Positions 34,727 through 42,866 of a DNA stretch of 64,000 nt are shown here, one piece after another. The DNA comes from Bradyrhizobium sp. 186 (lineage in GTDB: Bacteria > Pseudomonadota > Alphaproteobacteria > Rhizobiales > Xanthobacteraceae), in assembly GCF_023101685.1 (NCBI RefSeq), contig NZ_CP082164.1:9176001-9240000 (forward strand). Direction: 5' to 3'. The notes beneath the pieces were generated by a model, which did not search any database, was not told the DNA's origin, and saw only the letters and a program-made list of their open reading frames with translations. The stretch's first letter is position 1. The number at the start of each line of letters is the position of its first letter. Made by a program: the position numbers and the translations under genes.

Positions 34727-35350
34727 TCAGAAGTGATAGTTCACGCCTGCGCGCACAACGCTGGCGCTATAGCCGTTTGACACGCCTGTAATTGCGAACT
34801 GACTCGTCGACAGATCGATGTAGAGATATTCGAGCTTGGCGCTCCAGTTCGGCGCGAAGCCGACTTCCGCGCCGACGCCGGCGGTCCAGCCCGCGGTCGT
34901 ATGCGACTCCGTCCAGCCGAAGGTCTGCGCACGCAGCTCGCCGAAGGCGAGGCCAGCGGTGCCGTAGAACAGCACGTTGCTGAAGGCGTAGCCAGCGCGG
35001 CCGCGCACGGTCCCGAACCAGGGATTGGAAAATTTCCACGGCGCGAAGGTGTCGTCGGCGCCGGCAGCCTGGATATCGCCCTCGATGCCGAACACCCACG
35101 GTCCGCTCTGGAAATTGTAGCCCGCCTGCGCGCCGCCGACGAAGCCGGAGGGCTTTGCGGGATTGCTGCTCACCGAGCCCCATTCGTAGCCAAGATTGGC
35201 GCCGAGATACGGACCGGCCCAGCTATAGGCGTTGAGCGGCTGATTGACCGTATAGGGCGCACGCTGCCCGTAATTGAGATCGGCGGCCTCTGCCGAAGCT
35301 GTCCAGCCGGCAGCAACCAATACGGCTGCGCCCACAACGAACCTCTTCAT
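34727..35350 (-). CDS. outer-membrane beta-barrel protein (Omp25/31-like)
   Basis: A 207-residue OmpA-like small barrel. Signal peptide MKRFVVGAAVLVAAGWTASA, cleaved near AEA. The mature chain has strand pattern YSWAGPYLGANLGYEWGS, FVGGAQAGYNFQSGPWVFGI, GTVRGRAGYAFSNVLFYGTA, and ends VVRAGVNYHF with the terminal Phe used for barrel assembly. The pattern matches rhizobial and Brucella Omp25/31-type proteins. ATG at 35350 has GGAGAG before it. A terminator follows the gene. Confidence 0.9.
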   Translation of the reverse strand: MKRFVVGAAVLVAAGWTASAEAADLNYGQRAPYTVNQPLNAYSWAGPYLGANLGYEWGSVSSNPAKPSGFVGGAQAGYNFQSGPWVFGIEGDIQAAGADDTFAPWKFSNPWFGTVRGRAGYAFSNVLFYGTAGLAFGELRAQTFGWTESHTTAGWTAGVGAEVGFAPNWSAKLEYLYIDLSTSQFAITGVSNGYSASVVRAGVNYHF

Positions 35351-35466
35351 CACACTCTCCAACGCAACTGCCGCAACCGGTGCGATGCCTGCGCCGCCGC
35401 GCAAAGCAAAACTGCATGGTTACGGAACCAACAAACTTTCGCGTAGGATTTATCGAGAGTTTTAAG

Positions 35467-35481
35467 TTAAAGGGCTGTTAA
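35467..35481. promoter_or_regulatory. CtrA-box-like site TTAA-N7-TTAA
   Basis: TTAA at 35467-35470 and TTAA at 35478-35481 are separated by exactly seven bases (AGGGCTG), the spacing of the CtrA cell-cycle regulator motif in alphaproteobacteria. More TTAA half-sites lie at 35462 and about 35500. It stands in the A/T-richer gap between the leftward barrel gene (start 35350) and uvrC (start 35600), so it could serve either. A chance match is possible. Confidence 0.35.
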
Positions 35482-35599
35482 GACCCGTTACCGCGCTCTT
35501 AACAGACTTAAGGAAGCGTTACCGGGAACTGCGCGGTATCTTGTGCGTGCGGCATGGCCGGAACTTCAAATCGGCACCCTCAGCACCTAAATTCGTCCC

Positions 35600-37663
35600 A
35601 TGGTTCACGATTCCACCGACAATCCGGACGACGCACGCACGCGCAAACCCGGGCGCGGCACCGCGCCGGACGCCCCGCCCGAGGGGCTGGCGCCGCCGGA
35701 CCTCGACCCCGCGACTGCAAGCGGTGACGACGAGGACGATTCACGGCTGCCGGATATCCTCGAGGAGAACGGCGCGGTCGGCGAGGCCCCGCTGGCGACC
35801 GGCCATGAGGCGATCGAGCGCGCGGTGCGGTTCGCCCCCACCTCGCCCGGCGTCTATCGCATGCTCAATGCGAACAACGACGTGCTCTATGTCGGCAAGG
35901 CCAAGAGCGTAAAAAAGCGTCTATCGAACTATGCGCGCCTCAGTGCGCCGCAACCGGCGCGCATCCTGCGCATGATCGCCGCCACGGTCTCCGTGGAAAT
36001 CGTCTCGACCACGACCGAGACCGAGGCACTGCTGCTCGAAGCCAACCTCATCAAGCAGCTCCGGCCGCGCTTCAACGTGCAGCTCCGCGACGACAAATCG
36101 TTTCCCTATATCCTGATCACCGGCGACCATTGGGCGCCGCAGATCCTGAAGCACCGGGGCGCACAGACCCGCCCCGGGCGCTATTTCGGCCCGTTCGCCT
36201 CGGCCGGCGCCGTCAACCGCACCATCACGGCGTTGCAGCGCGCGTTCCTGATCCGCTCCTGCACCGATTCCTTCTTTGAGAGCCGGACCCGGCCCTGCCT
36301 GCTCCACCAGATCCGCCGCTGCGCCGGCCCCTGCACCCGCGAGATCGATTTCCCCGGCTATACGACGCTGGTGCGCGAGGCGACCGACTTCCTGTCCGGC
36401 AAAAGCCAGGCGGTGAAGCAGGAGCTCGCCGGCGAGATGGAGAAGGCCTCCGGCGAGCTCGAATTCGAGAGCGCGGCGCTCTACCGCGACCGCCTCGCCG
36501 CGTTGTCGGCGATCCAGTCGCAGCAAGGCATCAATCCGCGCACGGTGGAGGAAGCCGACGTGTTCGCCATCCACCAGGAAGGCGGCTTCTCCTGCGTCGA
36601 GGTGTTCTTCTTCCGCACCGGGCAGAACTGGGGCAACCGCGCCTATTTTCCCCGCGCGGAGAAGACTTTTACGCCGGAGGAAGTGCTGGGCTCGTTCCTC
36701 GCCCAGTTCTACGACGACAAGCCGCCGCCGAAAGTCGTCCTGCTCTCGCACGAAATCGAGGAGAGCGAGCTGCTTGCCAACGCGCTGTCGATCAAGGCCG
36801 GCCACAAGATCGAGGTCACGACCCCCAAGCGTGGCGAGAAGAAAGAACTCGTCGCCCACGCCTTGACCAATGCCCGCGAAGCGCTGGGCCGCAAACTCGC
36901 TGATACCGCGACCCAGAGCCGCCTGCTCGACGCCATGGCGACGACGCTGACCCTGCCCCATCCGCCCAAGCGGATCGAGGTCTACGACAACAGCCATATC
37001 CAGGGCACCAATGCGGTCGGCGCCATGATCGTCGCCGGCCCGGACGGCTTCGTGAAGAACCAGTACCGCAAGTTCAACATCAAGTCCGAAGGGCTCACGC
37101 CCGGCGACGACTACGGCATGATGCGCGAGGTGCTGGAGCGCCGCTTCAAGCGCCTGATCAATCCTCCTGAGGACAATGCGGCCAAGACGAAGGACGACGA
37201 TTTCCCGCAATGGCCAGACCTCGTCATCATCGACGGCGGCCGCGGCCAGCTCAATGCGGTCCGGGAGATTTTTGCAAATCTCGGGCTGACCCAGGTGTCG
37301 CTGATGTCGGTGGCCAAGGGACCGGACCGGGATGCCGGCCGCGAGACCCTGTTCATGCCGGAGCGCGAGGCGATCAAGCTGGAGCCGCGCGATCCCGTGC
37401 TCTATTTCATCCAGCGGCTGCGGGACGAGGCCCACCGCTTCGTCATCGGCTCGCACCGCAAGCTGCGCAAGAAGGACATCCGCGAGGCCGGTTTGCAGGA
37501 GATTCCGGGCATCGGCCCGTCACGCAAACGTGCCTTGCTGCACCATTTCGGAACCCTGAAGGAGATCGAACGGGCGTCGATCGTCGATCTCGGCAAGGTT
37601 CCGGGAGTGAGCGCCGAAAGCGCGCGTAGGATTTTCGAGTATTTCCATCCCCAGCCGGGGTGA
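35600..37663 (+). CDS. uvrC: UvrABC excinuclease subunit C
   Basis: UvrC makes both incisions around a lesion bound by UvrB. In the 687-residue protein the GIY-YIG nuclease starts near residue 80 (GVYRMLN at 84-90, YVGK at 97-100). The UVR motif that meets UvrB follows near 270-300 ([18 protein letters not shown]). The RNase H-like second nuclease includes [19 protein letters not shown] and [12 protein letters not shown]. The tandem HhH domain ends the protein ([18 protein letters not shown]). The first 70 residues are an acidic/proline-rich extension. It begins the pgsA-moaDE-prmB run. Confidence 0.97.
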   Translation: MVHDSTDNPDDARTRKPGRGTAPDAPPEGLAPPDLDPATASGDDEDDSRLPDILEENGAVGEAPLATGHEAIERAVRFAPTSPGVYRMLNANNDVLYVGKAKSVKKRLSNYARLSAPQPARILRMIAATVSVEIVSTTTETEALLLEANLIKQLRPRFNVQLRDDKSFPYILITGDHWAPQILKHRGAQTRPGRYFGPFASAGAVNRTITALQRAFLIRSCTDSFFESRTRPCLLHQIRRCAGPCTREIDFPGYTTLVREATDFLSGKSQAVKQELAGEMEKASGELEFESAALYRDRLAALSAIQSQQGINPRTVEEADVFAIHQEGGFSCVEVFFFRTGQNWGNRAYFPRAEKTFTPEEVLGSFLAQFYDDKPPPKVVLLSHEIEESELLANALSIKAGHKIEVTTPKRGEKKELVAHALTNAREALGRKLADTATQSRLLDAMATTLTLPHPPKRIEVYDNSHIQGTNAVGAMIVAGPDGFVKNQYRKFNIKSEGLTPGDDYGMMREVLERRFKRLINPPEDNAAKTKDDDFPQWPDLVIIDGGRGQLNAVREIFANLGLTQVSLMSVAKGPDRDAGRETLFMPEREAIKLEPRDPVLYFIQRLRDEAHRFVIGSHRKLRKKDIREAGLQEIPGIGPSRKRALLHHFGTLKEIERASIVDLGKVPGVSAESARRIFEYFHPQPG

Positions 37664-37761
37664 ATTAAAGGGGGACCGCGGTCATATGGTCGTCGTATCC
37701 CGCACCTCATTTGGGGAGCGGCACGGTTGACCTTCAGGCCACAGCGGTATTGGTAGGACGG

Positions 37762-38379
37762 ATGAACATCGCCACCACACGAGGGACGACCAGCCGCGCG
37801 ATGTCCCTCCCGAACATCCTGACCTATGGCCGGATCGCCGCGATCCCGGTCGTGGTCGGATGCATCTACGCGCAGTCGATCATGGACGGGCCGCTGTGGC
37901 TGCGCTGGGTGGCGGTGGCCATCTTCATCGGCGCCGCGGTGACCGATTACCTCGACGGCTATTATGCGCGAATCTGGAATCAGCAATCGGCGTTCGGCCG
38001 GATGCTCGATCCGATCGCCGACAAGCTGCTGGTCGCATCCTGCCTGCTGATGCTGGCTGCCGACGGCATCATCCATGGCTGGTCGTTGTGGGCCGCCATC
38101 GTGATCCTGTGCCGCGAAATACTGGTCTCGGGCCTGCGCGAATACCTGGCCGCGCTCCGTGTCAGCGTACCCGTGACCAAGCTCGCAAAGTGGAAGACCA
38201 CGGTTCAGCTCGTTGCCATCGGCTTCCTGCTCGCGGGCGAGGCCGGCGACCAGGTCGTGCCGGTGGTGACGCAGATCGGCCTGTTGCTGCTGTGGGCCTC
38301 GGCAATCCTCACCATGTACACCGGCTACGACTATTTCCGCGCCGGCATCCACCACCTCATCAAGGAGGATGAGGGATGA
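37762..38379 (+). CDS. pgsA: CDP-diacylglycerol-glycerol-3-phosphate 3-phosphatidyltransferase
   Basis: Makes phosphatidylglycerol phosphate, the first committed step to phosphatidylglycerol, at the inner membrane. The 205-residue protein has several spans and the complete CDP-alcohol phosphotransferase motif at residues 62-87: DYLDGYYAR then GRMLDPIAD, with all Asp, Gly, Ala and Arg positions kept. MNIATTRGTTSRAMSLPNIL at 37762 is the conventional start; AGGA is close to it. It overlaps moaD by four bases. Its product is the lipid donor for Lgt (16505). Confidence 0.96.
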   Translation: MNIATTRGTTSRAMSLPNILTYGRIAAIPVVVGCIYAQSIMDGPLWLRWVAVAIFIGAAVTDYLDGYYARIWNQQSAFGRMLDPIADKLLVASCLLMLAADGIIHGWSLWAAIVILCREILVSGLREYLAALRVSVPVTKLAKWKTTVQLVAIGFLLAGEAGDQVVPVVTQIGLLLLWASAILTMYTGYDYFRAGIHHLIKEDEG

Positions 38380-38627
38380 AGCTGAAATACTTCGCCTGGG
38401 TGCGCGAGCGCGTCGGCATGGCCGAGGAGACCATCGAGCCGCCACCGACGGTGCGCACCGTTGAGGACCTGATCGCCTGGCTGTCCGGCCGGAGCGAGGC
38501 GTATGCCTATGCGTTCGAGAAGCCGAAGGTGATCCGCGCCGCGATCGACCACGCCCATGTCAAGCCGGACGCCGCGATCGCGGGCGCCCGTGAGATCGCG
38601 TTCTTTCCGCCAATGACCGGCGGCTAG
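38376..38627 (+). CDS. moaD: molybdopterin synthase small subunit
   Basis: An 83-residue ubiquitin-fold protein whose C-terminal Gly-Gly (FFPPMTGG) is thiocarboxylated to give sulfur for molybdopterin. MKLKYFAWVRERVGMAEETI is typical. It overlaps pgsA by four bases (ATGA) and is followed by moaE four bases later, so the subunits are made together. The link to pgsA and uvrC is positional only. Confidence 0.96.
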   Translation: MKLKYFAWVRERVGMAEETIEPPPTVRTVEDLIAWLSGRSEAYAYAFEKPKVIRAAIDHAHVKPDAAIAGAREIAFFPPMTGG

Positions 38628-38631
38628 GCGC

Positions 38632-39099
38632 ATGAGCGGCCCCGTCACCATCCGTATCCAGGAGGACGATTTCGACATCGCGCGCGAGATCGCGAGCCTG
38701 ACGAGAGGCAGCACCGACATCGGCGCGGTCGTCAGCTTCTCCGGCATCTGCCGTAGCGACGAGGACAGCGCGAAGATTTCGGCGCTCATGCTCGAACATT
38801 ATCCGGGCATGGCGGAAGACGAGATCAAGCGCCATGTCGACGAGGCTACGTCGCGCTGGCCGCTGAACGGCGTCACGATCATCCACCGCGTCGGCCGCTT
38901 GATGCCCGGCCAGAATATCGTGCTGGTGCTGACCGCCTCGCAGCACCGCCAGGCGGCGTTCGAGGCAGCCGAGTTCCTGATGGATTACCTCAAGACCAGC
39001 GCGCCGTTCTGGAAAAAAGAAGAGAGCGCCACCGGCACCGGCTGGGTCGAGGCCCAGGCCCGCGACGACGACGCCGCCGCACGCTGGACCCGATCCTGA
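38632..39099 (+). CDS. moaE: molybdopterin synthase catalytic subunit
   Basis: A 155-residue catalytic subunit that, with MoaD, converts precursor Z to molybdopterin. HRVGRLMPGQNIVLV (about 85-99) and LKTSAPFWKKEE (about 121-132) match the family, the latter with the active-site lysines. The stop overlaps the prmB ATG by one base (TGATG). Directly after moaD. Confidence 0.96.
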   Translation: MSGPVTIRIQEDDFDIAREIASLTRGSTDIGAVVSFSGICRSDEDSAKISALMLEHYPGMAEDEIKRHVDEATSRWPLNGVTIIHRVGRLMPGQNIVLVLTASQHRQAAFEAAEFLMDYLKTSAPFWKKEESATGTGWVEAQARDDDAAARWTRS

Positions 39100-40058
39100 T
39101 GGCAAGAGTTGCGAAAAAGACCGCGCGCGGCCGCACCGCGCCAAAACTTGCAAAGGTGGGCCGCGGCGAGCTTCTCACCCTGATCGATTTCGTCCGCTAC
39201 GCAGTCAGCCGCTTCGTCGAAGCAAAGCTCGCCTTTGCCCATGGCACGACCGATCCGGTCGCGGAAGCAGCCTTCCTGGTCTGCGCGGCGCTGCACCTGC
39301 ATCCCGACCAGTTCGAGATCTTCGTCCACGCCCGCGTTACATCAGCGGAAGGCAAGACCATCCTCGATCTCATCAACAAGCGCGTCACCACACGCAAACC
39401 GGCCGCCTATCTCGTCAACAAGATCTACATGCGCGGCCTGCCCTTCTATGTCGACGAGCGCGTCATCGTTCCGCGCTCCTTTATCGGCGAACTCCTGGAG
39501 TCGCATTTCGGCGGCGATGGCGAGGCCGGTTCGCTGATCGACGACCCCGCTGCCGTCGAGCGCGTGCTCGATCTCTGCACGGGATCAGGATGCCTCGCGA
39601 TCCTCGCCGCACATCATTTCTCGAATGCCGAGGTCGATGCCGTCGACATCTCCAAGGGCGCGATCGAGGTTGCCGCACGCAATGTCAGCGAGCATGGGCT
39701 CGACGAGCGGATCAGCCTCCATCGCGGCGATCTGTTCGCGCCGCTTGGGGATGCGCGCTATGACCTGATCATCACCAACCCGCCTTACGTCGATGCCGAG
39801 GGCATGGCGGCATTGCCGCCGGAGTGCCGGGCTGAACCAAAGCTCGCCTTCGACGGCGGCCCCGATGGCCTCGACCTGGTACGCCGCATCCTGCGCGACG
39901 CACCCGACCATCTTACGCCCGACGGCGGCTTGCTCTGCGAGATCGGCCGCGGCCGCGAATTGCTCGACGAAGCCTTTCCGGAGCTGCCGTTGCTCTGGCT
40001 GGACAGCGAGGAGTCCGAGGGCGAGGTGTTCTGGATCGCTGCAGCCGATCTCGGCTGA
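39099..40058 (+). CDS. prmB: ribosomal protein L3 glutamine N5-methyltransferase
   Basis: A 319-residue enzyme of the HemK/PrmC family that methylates a glutamine of L3. SAM motif I is DLCTGSGCLAILAAHHF (about 148-164), and the catalytic NPPYVDAEGMAALP (about 227-240) is the signature; the PrmB-type N-terminal helix domain with KPAAYLVNKIYMRGLPFYVD supports PrmB over PrmC. The first 20 residues are basic. It starts one base inside moaE's stop, completing the packed uvrC-pgsA-moaD-moaE-prmB run. Confidence 0.93.
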   Translation: MARVAKKTARGRTAPKLAKVGRGELLTLIDFVRYAVSRFVEAKLAFAHGTTDPVAEAAFLVCAALHLHPDQFEIFVHARVTSAEGKTILDLINKRVTTRKPAAYLVNKIYMRGLPFYVDERVIVPRSFIGELLESHFGGDGEAGSLIDDPAAVERVLDLCTGSGCLAILAAHHFSNAEVDAVDISKGAIEVAARNVSEHGLDERISLHRGDLFAPLGDARYDLIITNPPYVDAEGMAALPPECRAEPKLAFDGGPDGLDLVRRILRDAPDHLTPDGGLLCEIGRGRELLDEAFPELPLLWLDSEESEGEVFWIAAADLG

Positions 40059-40148
40059 TCGGTCACGACGGGCCCGCACCGTCGGAACAAGTCAAATTCC
40101 GCCACGTTCATCCACCGACGAATTTCTCGCGCTCGGAGGATGTTCCGC

Positions 40149-40736
40149 ATGCTTGCGCCATCAGGCGAATTGCTGCGCGCCGGCGTGGCTCTCAAGCTTA
40201 ACCACCTCAAACGCGCGGCGCAGTCCTACCTGCGTGATCAAACCAACCATGCGACCGGCAGGGTGACGTCCTATGCGGTGGCCGGCGCCCTGTTCGCGGT
40301 CGCGGGACTGTTCGTTATCGCGACGTTGTTCGTCGGCCTGATGGCCCTGTTCCGCTGGGTCGAGCTCACATACGGCCAATTCTGGGGATTCGGCGCCGTC
40401 GGGGCGATCTTGCTCGTGCTGGCCGCAGCCTGCGCCGGAGTTGCAATGGCCCAGATCAATCGCCCGAGCAGACCGATCGTGCCGCTTGCCAGCCGGTTGC
40501 GGGTGGCGATTGTCACCCCGCGCATCCCGCGTGGAACGATCAAGCAGGCGGTGAAAGACGTCGCGACCACGATTCCCCTGGCGCCGCTCGCACCGGGTGA
40601 TCGGGGCCATGGCAGCAAGGCCTGGCCGGTTCGTTCCAACCGGTCCGTGCAGCTTGGCCTGATGCTCGCGGCCGTTGGGCTGGTGGGACTCACGGCGGCG
40701 CGCCGGCGGCACCACGGGCACAGAGTGGATACTTGA
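40149..40736 (+). CDS. membrane protein of the Phage_holin_3_6-like type
   Basis: A 195-residue protein with two hydrophobic segments in the first half (about residues 45-70 and 79-103) and one close to the C-terminus (about 173-188, LGLMLAAVGLVGLTA). The helical N-terminus and double span resemble the Phage_holin_3_6 family, which in non-phage settings is a small inner-membrane protein of unknown role. ATG at 40149 is preferred since GGAGG ends nine bases ahead; an ATG at 40140 would touch it. The next gene starts directly after its stop. Confidence 0.75.
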   Translation: MLAPSGELLRAGVALKLNHLKRAAQSYLRDQTNHATGRVTSYAVAGALFAVAGLFVIATLFVGLMALFRWVELTYGQFWGFGAVGAILLVLAAACAGVAMAQINRPSRPIVPLASRLRVAIVTPRIPRGTIKQAVKDVATTIPLAPLAPGDRGHGSKAWPVRSNRSVQLGLMLAAVGLVGLTAARRRHHGHRVDT

Positions 40737-41888
40737 ATGCGTGTGCGGCGCTCCGGGCAGCTCGACAGTTGGCTGCTGGTGGCAGCCACGACCGTCTTCG
40801 TGCTGACCGCGGAACGGTATTTTTGGGAGGCCGGCCTCGGACGATCGGGGCCTCTGCACGACCGCCGCAGCAACGAGTCGAATTCGCCCGAGATGAGCCC
40901 GGCGGGCGCAGCCGCGCAGCCCGGCCACGGCCGCCGCGCGAAAAGCCCGCTTACGATCCCCTGGGCGGGCTGGAAGGATATTTTCTGGCGCACCTATCAG
41001 CGCATCGACGACGATCGCCTGCTCGCGACCGCGGGCGGTGTCGTCTTCTTCGGGCTGCTCGCGATCTTCCCCGCCGTGACCGCGCTGGTCTCATCCTACG
41101 GCCTGTTCGCCGATCCCTCGACGATCAGTTCCAACCTGCAGACGCTCGCGATGATGCTGCCCGAGGGCGCGTTCCAGATCGTCGAGGACCAGGTCGCGCG
41201 CGTGGTGTCGAATGGCAATGCGGCCCTGGGTATCACCTTCCTGTTTGGCCTCGTGCTCGCGATCTGGAGCGCCAATGCCGGCGTCAAAGCCATCTTCGAC
41301 GCCCTCAACGTCGCCTATGAGGAGCGCGAAAAGCGCAGCTTCATCCGACTGAACATGGTGTCGCTGGCCTTCACGGTGGGCGGTATCGCGGCGCTGCTGG
41401 TGATGGTGGGCACCGTGGTCGCCTTTCCGCTCGCGCTCAACCATCTCGGCATCGCGCCCGAAAGCAAGCTGATCGTCGCTCTCGCGCGATGGCCGGTGCT
41501 GCTCGTCATTCTCCTTGCGGCGCTTGCCGTCCTCTACCGCTTCGCGCCCAGCCGCGACGCGCCACGCTGGCAATGGCTGAGCCTCGGCGCCGTGACGGCT
41601 GCCATCCTCTGGATCGCCGGCTCGGCGCTGTTGTCCTGGTATCTCTCGGAATTCGCCAATTACAACGCGACCTACGGCTCGCTCGGCGCGGCGATCGGCC
41701 TGATGATGTGGATGTGGATGTCCGCCATCGTCATCATGTTCGGCGCCGAGCTGAACTCGGAGATCGAACGGCAGACCCTGCGGGACACGACCACCGGGCG
41801 GCCGAAACCGCTCGGCAGCCGCGAGCCGATACGGTTGGCGCTACCGCGCCATTCTGATCGCTGGCGGTCAGGCCGAACCCCGGCCTGA
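40737..41888 (+). CDS. YihY/BrkB-type membrane protein
   Basis: A 383-residue protein of the YihY/virulence factor BrkB family (once called RNase BN) with about six spans. DDDRLLATAGGVVFFGLLAI (about 91-110) and the later GSLGAAIGLMMWMWMSAIVI then FGAELNSE are hallmarks. An N-terminal stretch of about 75 residues, with one possible span and a polar Ser/Arg-rich part, precedes the core. It starts with no gap after the upstream membrane protein. Transport or envelope roles have been proposed for the family; none is specific here. Confidence 0.9.
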   Translation: MRVRRSGQLDSWLLVAATTVFVLTAERYFWEAGLGRSGPLHDRRSNESNSPEMSPAGAAAQPGHGRRAKSPLTIPWAGWKDIFWRTYQRIDDDRLLATAGGVVFFGLLAIFPAVTALVSSYGLFADPSTISSNLQTLAMMLPEGAFQIVEDQVARVVSNGNAALGITFLFGLVLAIWSANAGVKAIFDALNVAYEEREKRSFIRLNMVSLAFTVGGIAALLVMVGTVVAFPLALNHLGIAPESKLIVALARWPVLLVILLAALAVLYRFAPSRDAPRWQWLSLGAVTAAILWIAGSALLSWYLSEFANYNATYGSLGAAIGLMMWMWMSAIVIMFGAELNSEIERQTLRDTTTGRPKPLGSREPIRLALPRHSDRWRSGRTPA

Positions 41889-41905
41889 CCGGATCACGAC
41901 CGCAA

Positions 41906-42745
41906 TCAGCGTTTGCTGATCACCGCCTCCAGATATTCGCTATGCACCACGACCGTGCCGTCGTCGGCATGGTTGAACTCGCCGAGCAGGGTTAGGAGAT
42001 CGCGCTTCAGCGTCGCCTGGCCGGTCTCGTCGAGCGCAGCGAACGCCTTCAGCATCGGCCCATAGAAGCTTTTGAAGACCTCGAGCCAGTGCTCCGGCGA
42101 GCGATAGCGGAATACGAACATGCGCGGTTCGGCGGCGATCTCCGAGGCGTGACCGCCAAACATTTCCTGAAGCCGTGCCGTCGTGCCCCACAGCGCCGGC
42201 GACTTCACGCCTGCCGGCGGCGGCAAATGCTTGCCGATGGCCTTGAAGAGCTGGCCGATAAAGCCCTGTGGCGTCCAGTTGGCGAGGCCGATCTTGCCGC
42301 CGGACTTGCAGACCCGCGACAGCTCGGCGGCCGCCTTGTCCTGATCCGGCGTGAACATCACGCCGAAGGTCGAGAGGACGACGTCGTAGCTGGCATCTGG
42401 AAACGGTAGCGCTTCGGCATCCGCCTCGCGAAATTCGATCATCAGATGCTCCGCCGCTGCCCGCTCGCGGCCCCGCTTGAGCAACGCGGGCACATAGTCG
42501 GTCGATGTGACGTCACACCAGCGCCGCGCGGCGGCCAGCGTTGCATTGCCGTTGCCGGCGGCGACGTCCAGAACCTTGCTGCCGGCGCGCAAGTCGAGCG
42601 CCTCGCAAAGCTGCTCGCCGACGATCTGCAAGGTGGTGCCGACGATGGCATAGTCGCCGGACGACCAGGCGCCGTGCTGGCGCTGCTTGACGGCAGCGAG
42701 ATCGGGTTGGGCTGCGGCGGGCTCGAGCGCGGCGGATGTCGACAT
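41906..42745 (-). CDS. class I SAM-dependent methyltransferase
   Basis: A 279-residue methyltransferase of the UbiE/Methyltransf_11 type. Motif I is KVLDVAAGNGNATLAAARR (about 57-75), motif II VTSTDYVPALL, and DADALPFPDASYD-type text (EADAEALPFPDASYDVVLST) forms the post-II region. MLKAFAALDETGQA lies in the substrate domain. It converges with the YihY-type gene and is divergent from the winged-helix/TPR gene at 42867. The methyl acceptor is unknown. Confidence 0.88.
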   Translation of the reverse strand: MSTSAALEPAAAQPDLAAVKQRQHGAWSSGDYAIVGTTLQIVGEQLCEALDLRAGSKVLDVAAGNGNATLAAARRWCDVTSTDYVPALLKRGRERAAAEHLMIEFREADAEALPFPDASYDVVLSTFGVMFTPDQDKAAAELSRVCKSGGKIGLANWTPQGFIGQLFKAIGKHLPPPAGVKSPALWGTTARLQEMFGGHASEIAAEPRMFVFRYRSPEHWLEVFKSFYGPMLKAFAALDETGQATLKRDLLTLLGEFNHADDGTVVVHSEYLEAVISKR

Positions 42746-42866
42746 GGCAATCTCCTGCGGTTGAAAAGTGCCGGGACGATAGGGCGCATGCGGTTCGCTG
42801 GCCTTGAGACCGGCGTTATTTTACACTGAGAACAGCTTGATTTCCGGGCGAAAGCCGAGGTGAGCC

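Noticed and set aside
35921..37456. A 511-codon open frame opposite uvrC
   Set aside because: Antisense shadow of uvrC; composition is that of a reverse-frame translation and no ribosome site is present.
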